64,000 bases of DNA. Source: Kryptolebias marmoratus. Its lineage: Eukaryota; Chordata; Actinopteri; Cyprinodontiformes; Rivulidae. Of the stretch, positions 13,327-25,289 are shown in pieces. Each line of letters begins with the position of its first letter. Within the stretch, counting starts at the first letter, position 1. The stretch covers positions 27,324,860 through 27,388,859 of the forward strand of contig NC_051438.1 of the NCBI RefSeq assembly GCF_001649575.2, written 5' to 3'. The notes under the pieces were generated by a model. The model did not search any database, was not told the DNA's origin, and saw only the letters and a program-made list of their open reading frames with translations. A program made the translations under genes and the position numbers.

Positions 13327-13332
13327 AATAAA
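13327..13332 (+). terminator. adad1 polyadenylation signal
   Basis: An AATAAA hexamer lies about 190 bases after the adad1 stop codon. No closer canonical signal was seen. Confidence 0.5.
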
Positions 13333-13429
13333 ACCAGCTTATTTACCTTCCCTGATAATTATCTACGTTGCTCAATGCTGGTGTAGATTCTCAGTCATCC
13401 AGGAAACTGTGGTAATTTCAAAAAACATT

Positions 13430-13585
13430 AAAAAAATAACCAAAAACAAAACAACTGGAGCTCTGTTCTGTAGCTGAAGACTTCACTTCTCATCTGAGAG
13501 TCCCAAAAGGAACTGATAAAGATCCTCCGAGAAGTGAAATGTCTTCAGCTGTAGACTACAAGTCCAGTTGTTTTTGATGTCTCAA
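13430..13585. repeat. Small foldback repeat
   Basis: The left half (CAACTGGAGCTCTG...CTGAAGACTTCACTTCTC) is matched in inverse by the right half (GAGAAGTGAAATGTCTTCAG...GTCCAGTTG). This is a common fish repeat tail, perhaps Penelope-derived; the assignment is from memory only. Confidence 0.45.
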
Positions 13586-13679
13586 GCTTGTTTAAGAGGT
13601 TAAACATATATATTGCAGAATTTTTAGACCTCTATTCATCACTTTCTTTATCTTTGTTTGGCTAGAGATCTGTGTAGTT

Positions 13680-13889
13680 CAGAGGTGGGCAATCCTGGTC
13701 CTCAGGGCCACCATCCTGCAGGTTTTACTTGTTCCTCTGCTCCAACACACCTGGTTTGAATCAATGGGTGATTAACAGGCTTCTGCAGAACATGAAGAGG
13801 TGATTTAACCATGAATCAGGTGTGTTGGAGCAGAGAAACAAGGAAAACATGCAGGACGGTGGCCCTCGAGGACCAGGATTGCCCCAGTC
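13680..13889. repeat. Palindromic hAT-type MITE, subfamily A
   Basis: It runs from CAGAGGTGGGCAATCCTGG to CCAGGATTGCCCCAGTC. The two halves are nearly complementary (CTCCAACACACCTGGTTTGAATC versus GAATCAGGTGTGTTGGAG), so the whole unit can fold into one hairpin. Other copies are at 16189, 46431, 58385 and 59411. Confidence 0.75.
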
Positions 13890-16800
13890 TTAAATTTGTT
13901 CAGTGGAATAGTATGCCTGTTCGTTGGATCCAACTTAACCTAAATCAATAAAATAAGTTCTCAGTGGCTAAAATGCAGGTAAGTATTGCTCTGGAAGAGA
14001 TGGAGAGATATATTGTGTAACACTTGCACACATATAAGATTAAATCAAGTTTTATCAACACATTAATGCCCATTTGGTGTCACCTAAGACTATAATGAAA
14101 CTTGAGCTTTTAATTTATTACCATGCATTTAAAAATAGGGGGGGGGGGAAACCATCTAGAATGAAATGGAAGTGCCATGGATTAGTGTATATATAAATAG
14201 ATTTTGAAATGCGCAGAACGAGCTGTCATGTTCAGACAGCAGTGGTCTCTAAAATAACTCGTCTCCAGTAACCAGTTTTGTTGGAGGACACCTGTGGGAC
14301 TGTTACTGATGTAGTCAAACCGAGGAAGTGAAGGTATTTGAAAAGTGGAGGCTAGCACCAGCACCTGTAGCCAGGTGCTAGCTCTGACTTTTAGTGGAGA
14401 TTTAAAAGCCTTGTTCATTTATTTTAAGACCAACTTTTAAAAATCATTTGTTCAAATGTGACTAAAAGTTCCTGATTACACAATCAGTTTAGTAATGAAT
14501 GAAATTTAAATCTAGTTTTTAACTATCAGCCTTCTGCTCTTTATATTTCAAACAGTTATTCAGCAAACCTAAATTTTTGGATGGATTAAAAGTGTTGGAA
14601 AAGCAGCGTTTGTGTGAAATTCGCCCGAAGATTCGAACACGCTGACCTTCCCCCTCTCCTTGTTGATAAAAACTGATTATTTGGCTCACGGTCTTAAATA
14701 CACAGACAGGAAATGCATTGGTTTCCTGTGTGTGCAATGCAGCACATTTACTACTTTAGGTGTAAAGGTGCTGCAGCCTTAAGAATGGATCCTTGTGCAT
14801 GCTTGCTGCTTTGGTCAAAAGAAGGAATTGCAATGGAACGAAGAGGACTCGTTTTCAAGGATCAAACCTCTCATTTGTACGTATAGAACAAGGTTTCACA
14901 ACAATATCTTTTCACAGACATATCTTTATATTTCAGTTGCTTTTGCAGCGAGGATTGTGTTCTTTAAAGAGTAATTTTGCTTTCCTGGATGGCACCTGAT
15001 AGTTAGAAAATATATTGAAATGCCTCCATGCAACTGCTTTTGTCAAGATCTTATTGTGCAGATTGTCAGAGCTGAAGCCCGATCTGTTTTGGTTTCTGTT
15101 GCGGAGGCAGATTTTGAGCATCATTTGAATCATAATACAGAGATAAGGTGGACAAAGTGATGCTAGCTTGATGCCATGTTGGTTTTGTTCCAGACTGTCC
15201 TCTTTTTCTTTAGTTAATAGAGGGAGAGCTATAAAAGGCACATAACTGGCATTTTTTTTTGTTTAATGTAGCAAAAATAAGGAAATCTGTTCTGCAAATG
15301 GTCATAATGTTATGGTGTTTGACCAACATTAAGGATCTAAAATGGTATTGGCGTTAACAGGTTTTATTAAAATTTAGTTTGGTTGTAGTAAACCTTGTTA
15401 ATGTAATGTACAGAGGTGTTTTTATGAGGTCACAGGAATTGTGTTAAACTTGTGCTCCTGTTCATGGTAATATGTTGTCTTGTGCAGTGGAGTTTCTTTG
15501 GCACATCATGGCCTTGTGTAATGTGATAAGAATATTGTCAAATTAGGGTTAATGCAAACGACACTACTATCAGAATACAACAGTTTTTTCTTCTATCACA
15601 CAGTCACTGATGGGGTGATAGTAGGTTTAGAGATAAACAGGATATGCAACTCTTCTGATGTGGTTACACGGTGAAGGCTTTTCAGAACTAAAGTCTTAGA
15701 AGCTTTAGAAGCTGTGTTCTGCTGTGCTGGACAGAATTCGCTTTTCATTCCTGTAAATTGAAGCTGGATCACGAACTGCACCTGGCACCAGGGTGGTGTT
15801 TTTTTTTTTAATCCAGGAAACTGCAGGGTGTTATATATGAACAGATGAAAGCAGATTATAAGTCGGCTCAACAAAAATGGAAAAAACTGGATTTCTTGTT
15901 TAAAAACACTTCGCCAAGGCGGGAAAGCGACCATCATTTTTTTTCCAACCAATGATTTATCTTTATGGATATCCACCGACTGCTGAGTCACCATATTGTA
16001 ATTTAACCTGTTTTTTCTTTTTCATGAATTGAATGTCTTTGTTAAATGGTTTTATTTAAGCTTTAACAATAAATCCTTTACTTCATGTTACGATGTTGCT
16101 GGTTTTCTGGAGCAGGCATTTAGCGGAGCAGCAAACTGATGCGTCAGTGCAGGAGCACTGAACATTAGACGGAACGTACCCTGTAGACCAGGGGTGTCCA
16201 GTCCTGGTCCTACAGCTCTGTTTCTCTGCTTCGACACACTTCTGCAGAACCTGAGAGCCTGCTGAAGAGCAGGTAAACAGTGGACCTCCAGGACCAGGAT
16301 TGGACGCCTCTGCTGTGGACAATCCTAGGATCTCTAATCCCTCAGTATCTAATACTGTCCTATCGCCCACCACAGCACAGCCTGGAGGAGACAGTTTTAA
16401 TTTATTAGTTGGAAAATCCTACCTTCCTGGACATGGATGGCTACTTTACAGCCTTTCTGCTTGAAGAGTTGTTTTTGATCTCTGCTTCTGGAGGATATAG
16501 TGTCCGTTTCAAATGAGTGAAGGAAAAAAACCTGTTGTTTCAAACTATGACCCTGATATGGAGGTACGTTTTCAAATAACACTCTAATTTTGTGACATTA
16601 TCAAAATTATATAATATCAAAAGTTTCCCATCCATCTATTGTATACATGTCCTGTTGTTATCAAACCGTTAAAAAAAAAGTAAGACAAAATAATTGTTTT
16701 TAAATCTTAATTTAAAAATTTGGGAAAGATGACAGCTTTTAACTGGCGTTTATTAAGTTCAGTTCATACTCGGGCAGCTTTTAAGCTTTGAAACTAAAGC

Positions 16801-17190
16801 TTCATTTACCCAAACCGAGCACTGTGGGAATGTACAAACTGTGATGCAGAAATTACTTGGTAATGACTTAACGATGACTTGATTTTCCATCTTCAAACCT
16901 TTTGTAGACAGCTCGACGAGCTCAGTTGCCCTCAACACTGAGGAAATAAAACCTCCCACACCTATTCCTCTCCCACATTGATATTTCCTGCTTTAGAAGT
17001 TTACTCAAACAGAATTTGCGTTAGATAGTAGCTTATTCCTAAAGTCATCTAAGCATACATTTAAACTGAATAAACTCAAGGCATAGTTAAAAAAACGTGT
17101 TTTAGGCCAAATTTGTCCGTTTTTTCTACTATAAATTAATTTCTTTTAAACAGAATAACCATACTTAAACATACAATAAGACACAAATTG
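13890..17190. other. Intergenic spacer adad1 - il2
   Basis: Apart from the short MITE at 16189-16312 I see no gene or RNA feature. A minus-strand open frame of 132 codons at 15596-15994 has no recognisable domain, no splice context that I can defend, and composition like its surroundings. I treat it as chance. Confidence 0.5.
16189..16312. repeat. Palindromic MITE, subfamily A, internally deleted
   Basis: Both ends are present (CAGGGGTGTCCAGTCCTGGTCC and GGACCAGGATTGGACGCCTCTG), but the central palindrome is mostly missing, leaving about 124 bases. Confidence 0.65.
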
Positions 17191-17191
17191 A

Positions 17192-17277
17192 TAAATATAA
17201 CATTTATTACACTTAACATTGCAATACACAATCATTATACAACTTAAATAGCATAAATTAGAAATAAATATATAAAT
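17192..17277 (-). promoter_or_regulatory. AU-rich element cluster in il2 3' UTR
   Basis: On the minus strand five ATTTA pentamers occur within 86 bases, downstream of the il2 stop codon. An AATAAA signal lies at 17203-17208. AUUUA clusters make cytokine mRNAs unstable and are a feature of mammalian IL2 as well. Confidence 0.65.
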
Positions 17278-17592
17278 ACAAATTCATAGCTTTACTTCAG
17301 ATACATTCTTTTTGTTGTTAGGCTGAGAACTATTTAGCAGTTTTCTGTATAAATGATTTGTGAAAATAAAAATGGTAAAATTACAGTAACATGGTAGAAA
17401 TCTACTGTATTTAAACAGTTATCTTCATATTTCAATGTCCTGGTTGTAAATGTAAAGTTTTAAAAGCAGTGTTTGGAGTGACAGTCAGTTATCGTTTTTA
17501 GACCTCCTGCAGTGTTTCTTGGTGTAGCTGATGGGGAAGCAGCAGTGCAGATACTTATCTGCTCCTCTCTGACCAAAGCTAATTGTTTTACC

Positions 17593-18544
17593 TCAATCTA
17601 TGGAGTTAATTTGTTCAATCAATGTCTTGTACTTCTTCAGAAATCCATCAAAAGACAGTACAGGCAATTTTTCACAGGCGCATTGTTTGGCGTTTGTTGG
17701 GACCTAGAGAGAAGATAAGCAGGTTAATTTTGTTTTTGTGGAAAAAAGAGATCATTTTTTTATCTCATGATTTGGGTTTAATTTAGCACCACAAAACGAG
17801 ACGGTACTTACAGAGCTTGTGTTGCGCTTCCTTTGGTCAATCATCTCATCTAAAGCTTCCAATGCTTGGTCAATGCGCTCGCTGTCGTCGTCACATTCCC
17901 ATCTGGCTATTCCGTTGAGTTCTTTGAAAACACATTCCAGTGCGCTTGTGAAGCATTCGGGCTGTTGGTGAGAAGGAAAGATGTTTAGCCCCTTCTGCTG
18001 CTTTGAGACTTGTGGCTGCATGTAGTAAAGTCACCAAATAGTGACAGCTGTGTGTGAAATATCAACACCTGGCAAGCTCATTTCCTGTACTAGAGAACCT
18101 TTACATGTGGTTTATAAAAGCTCAGCTAAAGCTTGTAGCTTCAGCTTCTTCCACGCAGGGGAGTACCCCAACATGACTTAAATTCTAAATGTTCACTCAT
18201 CACTTTATCATCATTATGCTCATGTTTTGTTTCAGTGTTTTGACTAATCCATACTTTCTTATACAGAATTTATAGAACAGAAGTGGTCCTTACCTCTGTG
18301 TTTTCTGGAGAGTAGAAAGTTGTATCAGCTGGCTGTAGAAACAGAAGGACAAATGAAACGTTATTAACAGTCAGTACAACAAAAGTAAAAAATGATCACA
18401 GAAAATGTTTAGCTTGAAATCACTTACACATTTAACCGTCTGCAACAAAGGAAGGTTCAAGTCCATTTTTGGTGTTGGACGGCAACCAGAGAGAGTAACA
18501 GAGAGGGTGAAGATCCAAAAAGCCATCCCAAAGAAGTGCTCCAT
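17593..18544 (-). CDS. il2: Interleukin-2
   Basis: Four exons on the minus strand join in phase 0 to 138 codons plus TGA: 18544-18428, 18332-18294, 17961-17812, 17703-17593. The N-terminus (MEHFFGMAFWIFTLSVTLSG) is a secretion signal peptide. The mature chain is helical, with cysteines at 39, 55, 62, 75, 110 and 112, and the last helix reads FDGFLKKYKTLIEQIN, typical of the IL-2/IL-15/IL-21 family. The four-exon layout with a tiny second exon (39 bases) is that of vertebrate IL2. The product would act outside the cell as a T-cell growth factor through the common-gamma-chain receptor. It lies next to adad1 in opposite orientation, as in mammals. A TATA box is 79 bases upstream. Identity rests on structure and synteny, because fish IL-2 is poorly conserved in sequence; the il2 and il2-like labels could be swapped. 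Confidence 0.87.
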
Positions 18545-18622
18545 GTTCAGCTTGAAGTCTTGTCCTGAGAGAAGCGACTTGTTTAGTGAAAGTGTTGGCT
18601 TACTTACCCCTCTGTCCTCCTG

Positions 18623-18630
18623 TATTTATA
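18623..18630 (-). promoter_or_regulatory. il2 TATA box
   Basis: TATAAATA on the minus strand lies 79 bases before the ATG. About 70 bases further upstream is a GGAAAA core (near 18695), compatible with an NFAT site; that reading is inference. Confidence 0.65.
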
Positions 18631-18699
18631 AGGCCGTGTGGTGGAAAGGGTGGGCAGAATTTTTTTGTATATTACCCGGCGCGCACAGCATTATTTTTT

Positions 18700-20340
18700 C
18701 CTTTAGATGACTCTTGGAATTTTTTTTTCACCATATACAGCAGCATGGTAAAATCCCTCAAGTGGCCTATTGTAGTACAGCATTAGACATCGAGATCATA
18801 TGAAAGTAGGTTGACTGTCACTTGCTTTTTTTTTTTTCTTCTTTTTTCCTGTGCACTAAGTTGAGCAATCGCCAGCAGTTTACACCTGATACTTATTTTT
18901 TTCACCACACAACACTCGAGCTACTTTTTGCGGTTTAAGATTAAAGTCTTGTCGACTTCATGGTTGGTGCATTTCTAAGTAGTGGCGACGTTTAAACTGA
19001 TCTGTTGAGCTGCAGGTAGTTCTGTCCGTTTTTATCTAAGACACAGTTAATGATCATCATATCAGTTTCTAATTTTAACATTTTTAAACCGTCACATGGA
19101 GCAGCCATGTTCCACCGCTGCCTTTCTTAACATTTAGTTTTTCCACTCGGTGGATTGTTTGTTCCTGCCGCTTCTACGTTCTGGCGGTTTATTTTGGTGC
19201 TTCCACTTTTACTGAACCCACCCGGGGTGTGACAGGCTTCTGCAAATCTACTGCAGCTCAACAAAAGACACCTGAAATCATCATTATGAGTAAAAAGATT
19301 ACTCAAGCTCATTTATGGTACATGCTTAAGAGTTGTAATTTATAAAGTTGATGGATTTTGTTTTATTTGCTTTCAATATTTGACAAATTAGTTCAGCTGT
19401 AGTACTTTCATTTTGTTTGTGGGATGAGTCACGAGTTTAAATATAAAAATAAACTTCTGCAGTGTGCCCTGCAGACGCTGTGCATTTTTTCTTGCTCACG
19501 TCTCCCTCACACACCTGACTGTAAATGTCAGTGTCAAACAACTGAACTGAGACGTCATTCCAGATCATCTTAAATTCAGATAAATGAATCTAAAACCTAC
19601 ATTTACACGAGACACTTTAGAAGCTTGCGTAGGCCAGTCCATCCTGCCACCGTAGCTTTAACACCAGCCCGTGTTTCGATGAGTTGGCCGTAATTAGAGG
19701 ACGGGTCTCGTTGAGCTAACTGCAGTTAATGAATGTTGATTGGACGCCGTTTGCTCCTGTTATACTTTTTCTAGTACTCTGGATTAATGCATATTATGTG
19801 ATTTGTTATTTTTAAATTGTAAAGAAGTTGTATGTCACGCTGCTTGATATTATAAAATCTTGATGGCAACATGTCACACTGTATGATGTCTGACTGAATA
19901 GATGTCAGAGTGTACGATTTGTTTTTAATTCTTTCTTTGGCCAAGAAATAGAAACTGGGTGCTGACATCGGCGCTCTTTAGCTTCAGACTCTGAGAAGAG
20001 ATGCTGTGGAAAAGGACAACTGTTCGCATCGCTGGGAAAAAGATCTCTGTCGTAGAGGCAATCCCACTGCAGGATTTTTCCCCGATCATTTCTGACACGG
20101 CTGATATTCGACGGAGGTCGTCTTGGGCATTGAGGGGGCTGAACTGGCTTTCAGTGAGCCTGTGTCACTGAGTTATCATCATTTTTGTGGTTCTTTCATA
20201 TGAAAGATTTTATCTGATGGCCAAAAATCAGTATCAGTCCAGCTTAAAAGTCTTGCGTAAAGCTTAGCGCCTCAGATTGTCAGAATATTTCGAAGTAAAC
20301 ATAAATAAAACATGGAAGGAATCTGCAGATAATCATTTGA
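18700..20340. other. Spacer between il2 and il2-like
   Basis: Only about 2 kb separates the il2 promoter from the 3' end of the il2-like gene. I see no other exon, repeat or RNA gene in it. Confidence 0.5.
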
Positions 20341-20387
20341 ATTTTATTGACATTTTTGTACACAGGTTTGGTATCATAATTGGATAA

Positions 20388-20412
20388 TAAATAAATAAAT
20401 ATATTTATAAAT
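20388..20412 (-). promoter_or_regulatory. AU-rich element cluster in il2-like 3' UTR
   Basis: The minus strand has three overlapping ATTTA pentamers plus a fourth within 25 bases, about 60 bases after the stop codon. An AATAAA signal follows at 20343-20348. This is the nonamer-like class II AU-rich arrangement. Confidence 0.7.
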
Positions 20413-20469
20413 AATTGAGAGCTTACAGTGTTAAATCTTGGAGAGGCATCACATTTTAGTGCTCTATGT

Positions 20470-21230
20470 TTATTGGCATCCGTTTTGAGAATTACAACTC
20501 TCAATGAAACTTTTAAAGTCCTCCACGAAAATTTTAAATTCCTTTCTCTCCCAGATGCAGTTTGTATCATCTGTCTGTTAAAAGAAGACAGGTTTAGTAT
20601 TGAGCTTTACATTTTTCAGGTGTGGGTTAATCTGATGAAGGCAATTCAGTACTCGAGACTCACCTTCTGATTTGATGATGAACATTTTTTATAGTGTAGT
20701 TCTTCCAGGGCCTGATTAATCGTGAATTTGTCTGGACATACTTCTTTGGCTGTATTCAGTTCGTTCTTGAAAGTTTCAGTAGCATTAGTTCTGCAGTTTC
20801 CCTAATAAAAATAAAGAAATAGTGTCATAAAACATAAGGAATGAGAAAGTGTGATATGCTTCATTTATAATTAAGGTGTATATTGTTAGTCTACAGTAGC
20901 TCAACATCATGAATGGATTTAACCTCTTACCAGTATGTTTGCTGGAGACATGAACGTATATTTCTAAAACAAAAGATGAGAAAGTGTAACCGTTCAGTTT
21001 TAGTACAAATCTTTTTCATTTTCAAACACGGTCTTGATTGTGCTTAAAAAAATAAAAAGTTTATACAGCAAACACAAATCGTAACTTACGCATGAAGCCT
21101 CCTGTAGAAGATTGACGCGACCAATGGAAATGCCAAGGCAATCTGGTTTCGGGGGCACTGGGTTTGCTTGAAGGAATCCCAGAAGAAGAAACATCCAGAG
21201 GGCACTAATGAAGTGGTGCTCTGTGCTCAT
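20470..21230 (-). CDS. il2l: Interleukin-2-like cytokine (second IL-2 family gene)
   Basis: Four exons join in phase 0 to 138 codons plus TAA: 21230-21090, 20963-20931, 20801-20664, 20574-20470. The first 22 or so residues form a signal peptide (FISALWMFLLLGFLQANPVP). The second exon encodes KYTFMSPANIL, resembling the il2 second exon (TFYSPENTE), and the last helix reads FKIFVEDFKSFIESCN. There are cysteines at 31, 47, 61, 80, 98, 110, 131 and 137, and an N-glycosylation sequon at Asn64 (NAT). Gene structure and strand match the il2 gene 2 kb away, so a local tandem duplication is likely. Percomorph fish are known to carry IL-2 plus IL-2-like here. Its start is fixed by the signal peptide and a TATA box 90 bases upstream. 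Which of the pair is the ortholog of mammalian IL2 is not decided by the sequence alone. Confidence 0.85.
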
Positions 21231-21319
21231 CTTCGAACCTTGCTTGGCAGCAGCTTCTTGTGAAGAGTCTTGGTGGTTGTCTTATCGTCGCCTGTGGTGT
21301 TGGCTTTTGCTGAGTGCAC

Positions 21320-21326
21320 ATTTATA
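21320..21326 (-). promoter_or_regulatory. il2-like TATA box
   Basis: TATAAAT on the minus strand is 90 bases upstream of the il2-like ATG, the same spacing class as for il2 and il21. Confidence 0.6.
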
Positions 21327-21599
21327 AGCGACCAAAGTTTTAAAAAAAAGAAGTGGGCTGGTAAAGGTATTTTGTAGCCACATTTGCGTTTTTCTCTATT
21401 AATCATTTTCTATGTTTTTCCTTACCAACTACGTGGACAAAAATACCCATTGGTTACTGGGTACGTCAACCTTCTTGATTGACTAATTTCATTGTCCTGA
21501 CTTGTGATGTTTGTCGAACATGACAGCAAATGACAGGTTAGATTCTTTTTTTATTATGTTTCACGACAAACCTTTAGTTTTTGTCCACCTCCCATTGTT

Positions 21600-22264
21600 T
21601 CACCAATCTGCGGGTGAAGTTTGAGTCTGATTTTTAAATTTGACAAACAGATCAGCAGTGTTGTTCAACTTTGCCAACTATCAAAGGTGAAACCAATCTT
21701 AGCAAGATCTGACCTGCAGAAATTAATCCACGCTTTTATCACAGCTCGTCTCGATTGCTGTAATGCTCCGTTTGTAGGCATGAGCCCAGACCTCTCTTGC
21801 CCGTCTGCAGGTTGTGCAGAACTCCCATCCTGGCGTGCCTTCACTGGCTCCCTGTGCACTACAGAATTAGTTTTAAGCTTGTTATTTGTCTTTAAATGCC
21901 TGAACAACCTTGCCTCATCACATCTGAGCTGCTTCGGCCTTACTGCTCACCCCGATCCCTAAGATCAGCTGATCGGTTGCTGCTGACGGTCCATAAAACT
22001 GGGCTGAAGCTCAGAGGTGACACAGCTCCCAAGTTGTGGATCAGTTTACCCTCGAGTGTCAGACAGGCCTCCTCGCTTCCTGTTTTTAAAAACACGCTTT
22101 TAACACTATGATCTTATCTTGTGTGGCACCTTAAAACACACCTGCCGTGAACCTGGTATGTGTTTCTTTTCTTATTGTCCTAATCTATTTTTGTCTTATT
22201 GTACAGCTCTTTGGCTACCTTTGCGGTTCTTAAAATGTGCTGTAGAAATAAAGTTGATTGATTG
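21600..22264 (+). mobile_element. 5'-truncated L2-type LINE, 3' end of ORF2
   Basis: Translated pieces match the C-terminal part of fish L2/CR1-type LINE ORF2: LIHAFITARLDCCNA near 21730, FKCLNNLASSHLS near 21890, then SRSLRSADRLLL and PKLWISLPSSVRQASSLPVF up to 22110. The frame is broken at about 21900, so it is dead. The 3' tail ends AATAAAGTTGATTGATTGA at about 22264, the short repeat tail usual for this LINE class. It lies directly upstream of the il2-like promoter. Confidence 0.8.
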
Positions 22265-25200
22265 AGGCGCTGTCATTAGCAGGTGCTTCTATTCATTTAT
22301 TTGATGCTGTTTTTCAAAACAGTCTCACTGCTAAAGTTGCATAATTTAAAAGGGACAATTTGAAATATATTGATGCTTTAATGAAACTAATACAAAGAAA
22401 GCCATATCAGTAAAACTAAAACTCTTTAAAAAACTGAACATTGCAGCTTAGTGTGTAGGAGACTCATTCGACCCATCATTCGTGGTCGCGTCTTCAGCGC
22501 TGCATCATCGACTCTACAACAATGAAGGGTTTTCTTGACACCCACGCTAAGGCAGGGGAATCCCCACAAGAATCCCAGTTAATGCAGGTTAGCATAGCCA
22601 ACAGGCTCTTGCTTAGATCAATGTGTCACCTTGAATATAACTGTCAGTTTTCCTCTGTTACTCAAAAAAAGCTTCACTGGTTAGGTTTCAGTTTTGAGGT
22701 TTCCAGGACTGAGAATTTCATTGAAAGTGTCAGGATTTAGACTTTGTTGAAGAAGGTGGGGAAAATTTCTATCCATGGAATTTGTTGCTTTTTGGGGCTC
22801 ACCCTGCAGTTTCCACGTCTTTGATGACCATGATCACACTTCACGTTACCTTTCATATTAAGATGCAACACCTAGATCTGTGCTTGACCATTCAGGGCGG
22901 GGGGGGTCGTTTCATTTACAACAGTCACTGATAGTTTTTTTAAAAGATGCATGTTCCTGCAAATACAGCCTGCAGATTCTTGTTTTTCAGTACAAACATT
23001 TTGCTGTAAAAGCTAAAGAATGGGATTAAAACCTCCTCAGAATACTTCTAAAGTTATTAATAAATGACTTGATTTTTACCAGGATTTTAGGATTTAGCTG
23101 TACTTTACATTTTGAGCCTGACTTTAATGGACTTGTTGTTTGTTTTATAGGTTCCTGGAATGACTTCTGTTGTGAATTGGCACTACATAAATAAGCTGAA
23201 CTGATTTAAATTGAGGCAGATTAATCTAAAATTAGAAATGAAATTAGCCCCAGAATCATCAGATATGATGTCACTGCTGAAGATGTTGATTTGTTTGTTT
23301 CGTGGCTTGTTTGGATAATCTCTAGCAGCAAACAAGGTTGGCAGTTCTCACAAACATTCAGCTCCTCTGACATTTACCTTCCTTCGACGCAGCATTAGTT
23401 AGCTCGAGCAAACAAGCCGTTTCCACGCGGCCTCCGTCACAGTTTGGACTTTCAGCAGGCCTCTTAGGCTATTTTTAGATAACGCAGACGAGATATCGAT
23501 CACTTTGGAAAAGAAATTACAAAATTATTCATCATTTTTAAAGTATTATTGGTATATGACTCAATGAAACTGGGTGGGAAGTTTTAGTATTTGTCTACAT
23601 GTCTCCACAACATGATGCCAGGACAGACCCTGTTAGTGCCTACCACCTTGGAAATGCAGGCGATCACGTAATTCTTTGTTAAACGTTTCATCAATCATTG
23701 GCTCTACTTGGAGTCCGCCTGACTCAAGATGGCCACCGCAGCTGAGTGATTTTAGCAAATACGAAACTCGGTTAATTTTATACATTTTAACCGTACGACT
23801 GCCGAGGATTTGGTTTGCTGATATTTGGCAGTCGTTCCCAACACACATTCCAATTGTTAACGGATCACATGAGACCTTTCGTTTGTCAAAAAGGAAAAAA
23901 AAAAAAAAGCGGTGGGTGACATGCATCACTTCATGGAATTTAGTTGCGGGTTTTTACACTTTTGACTTGTTAGTTTGCCCCAAAGTTACCTACAGGGCGT
24001 GAAAATTGTGACCATATATGGAAACTTTCTGTTGGATGGCTTCAGTAAGTTCATTTTATTATCTAAAACATGAATTAGGAAGTGTTATTTTTAAGTCCTT
24101 GTGGGTGTTTTGTGAACTTTTTGAGTTTTACAGTAAAAGGTTTGCATTACCTTTACAAATGGGAACTAATGTCAGTTAATTCAAGTGATGCATGCGTCAA
24201 CCTGTTACCTGTGGGTTGGGTAGATTTTTAGTCAGCATTTATTTTTTGTTTTTAACCCTCTTGAAGCTCTCAAAAGACAGAAAGATGGAGAGAGATAGAG
24301 AATCCCTTTCAGCTTTGGGTCAGTTTGACGTAAATAAATTCAGTTTCATTAAAGTAATGACATTTTGTCTGTAAGCCTGTATTCCACCTGCTGCAGTGCT
24401 CAGCGTGGGGTGAATTTCTTGCACACTCACCAGAAGCTACACCTGATCTCACAAAACTTAAATGTCAGCGTTTTAGTGCTCAGTAAACCAAACGGAAATA
24501 AACGTTTGGTTTCTGTGATAGTAATGATGTCACTGGAGGCAGTGGAAGTTTGGTTACCACGCGCCGCCACAGCAAGGAGTCACTCTCAGGTACTACCTGT
24601 GTTACAGCTGGCCTTGAATCACTCATCTTCGTCAGTTTGGTTAACAAAATTAATGTCTTTATTTTGTTTCTTACTCACTAGGGTATACAAGAATGTGTCA
24701 AAGGGCAGAAAGCGTAAAAAAAACAAACTTTTCCCAGAACAAGGGGAAAATTTTAATTTTGTTTTGTTTCCATGAGCTTTACAATCGCCTTTTTTTTCTC
24801 TATTTAATTATTTTTTTACCCTATTTAATAAACTATCAAGGAAAATGTATGCATTATGCTCTCAAAGAATTTCAGTGGTTGCTTTACTTGCATCTGCTCC
24901 AGTCTTCATATGTGAATAAAATTATAAACATTTGTAGACGTAAGGATTTAGGTCTTATGATAGTTTTAGAATACTAAAACTTGAACGTGTTGTGAATATG
25001 TTTCTTGTTACTGAATCAAGGTTTGACATGTTGTAAACAATCATTTTAATCCTGAGAATCAAACAATAAATTTTAGACTTGAAAGTGATTCTAATGTAGT
25101 CATTTTATACGAAATGAGCTGAAATAATGCGTGATGGACTAAACCGATTCAGTCTGGCAGTGTTGGGGCGTCCCTGCTCCAACTCTACGGCTTTTCTTAC

Positions 25201-25285
25201 TAAAACAAACAAGAGTTTGATCACTTAAATCTTAAAATGCAATTAATACACTCAAATTCTTACAGTAGTTTAATTCTAATAGTTA
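22265..25285. other. Intergenic, upstream of the il2 pair
   Basis: No gene was recognised. A fragment of the 'CCATCTTGAATT' repeat in minus orientation is at about 23690-23760 (CTCAAGATGGCCACCGCAGC). The 136-codon open frame at 24365-24775 has no domain or splice support. Confidence 0.45.
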
Positions 25286-25289
25286 AAAA

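Noticed and set aside
15596..15994. 132-codon minus-strand frame
   Set aside because: No domain, no signal peptide or convincing splice sites, and composition like neighbouring non-coding DNA.
20280..20570. 96-codon minus-strand frame starting MIQTASGRERN
   Set aside because: It reads il2-like exon 4 in the wrong frame; the splice from exon 3 in phase 0 gives the conserved last helix instead.
24365..24775. 136-codon plus-strand frame, possible gene
   Set aside because: Starts at a non-ATG codon, has low-complexity content and no recognisable similarity.
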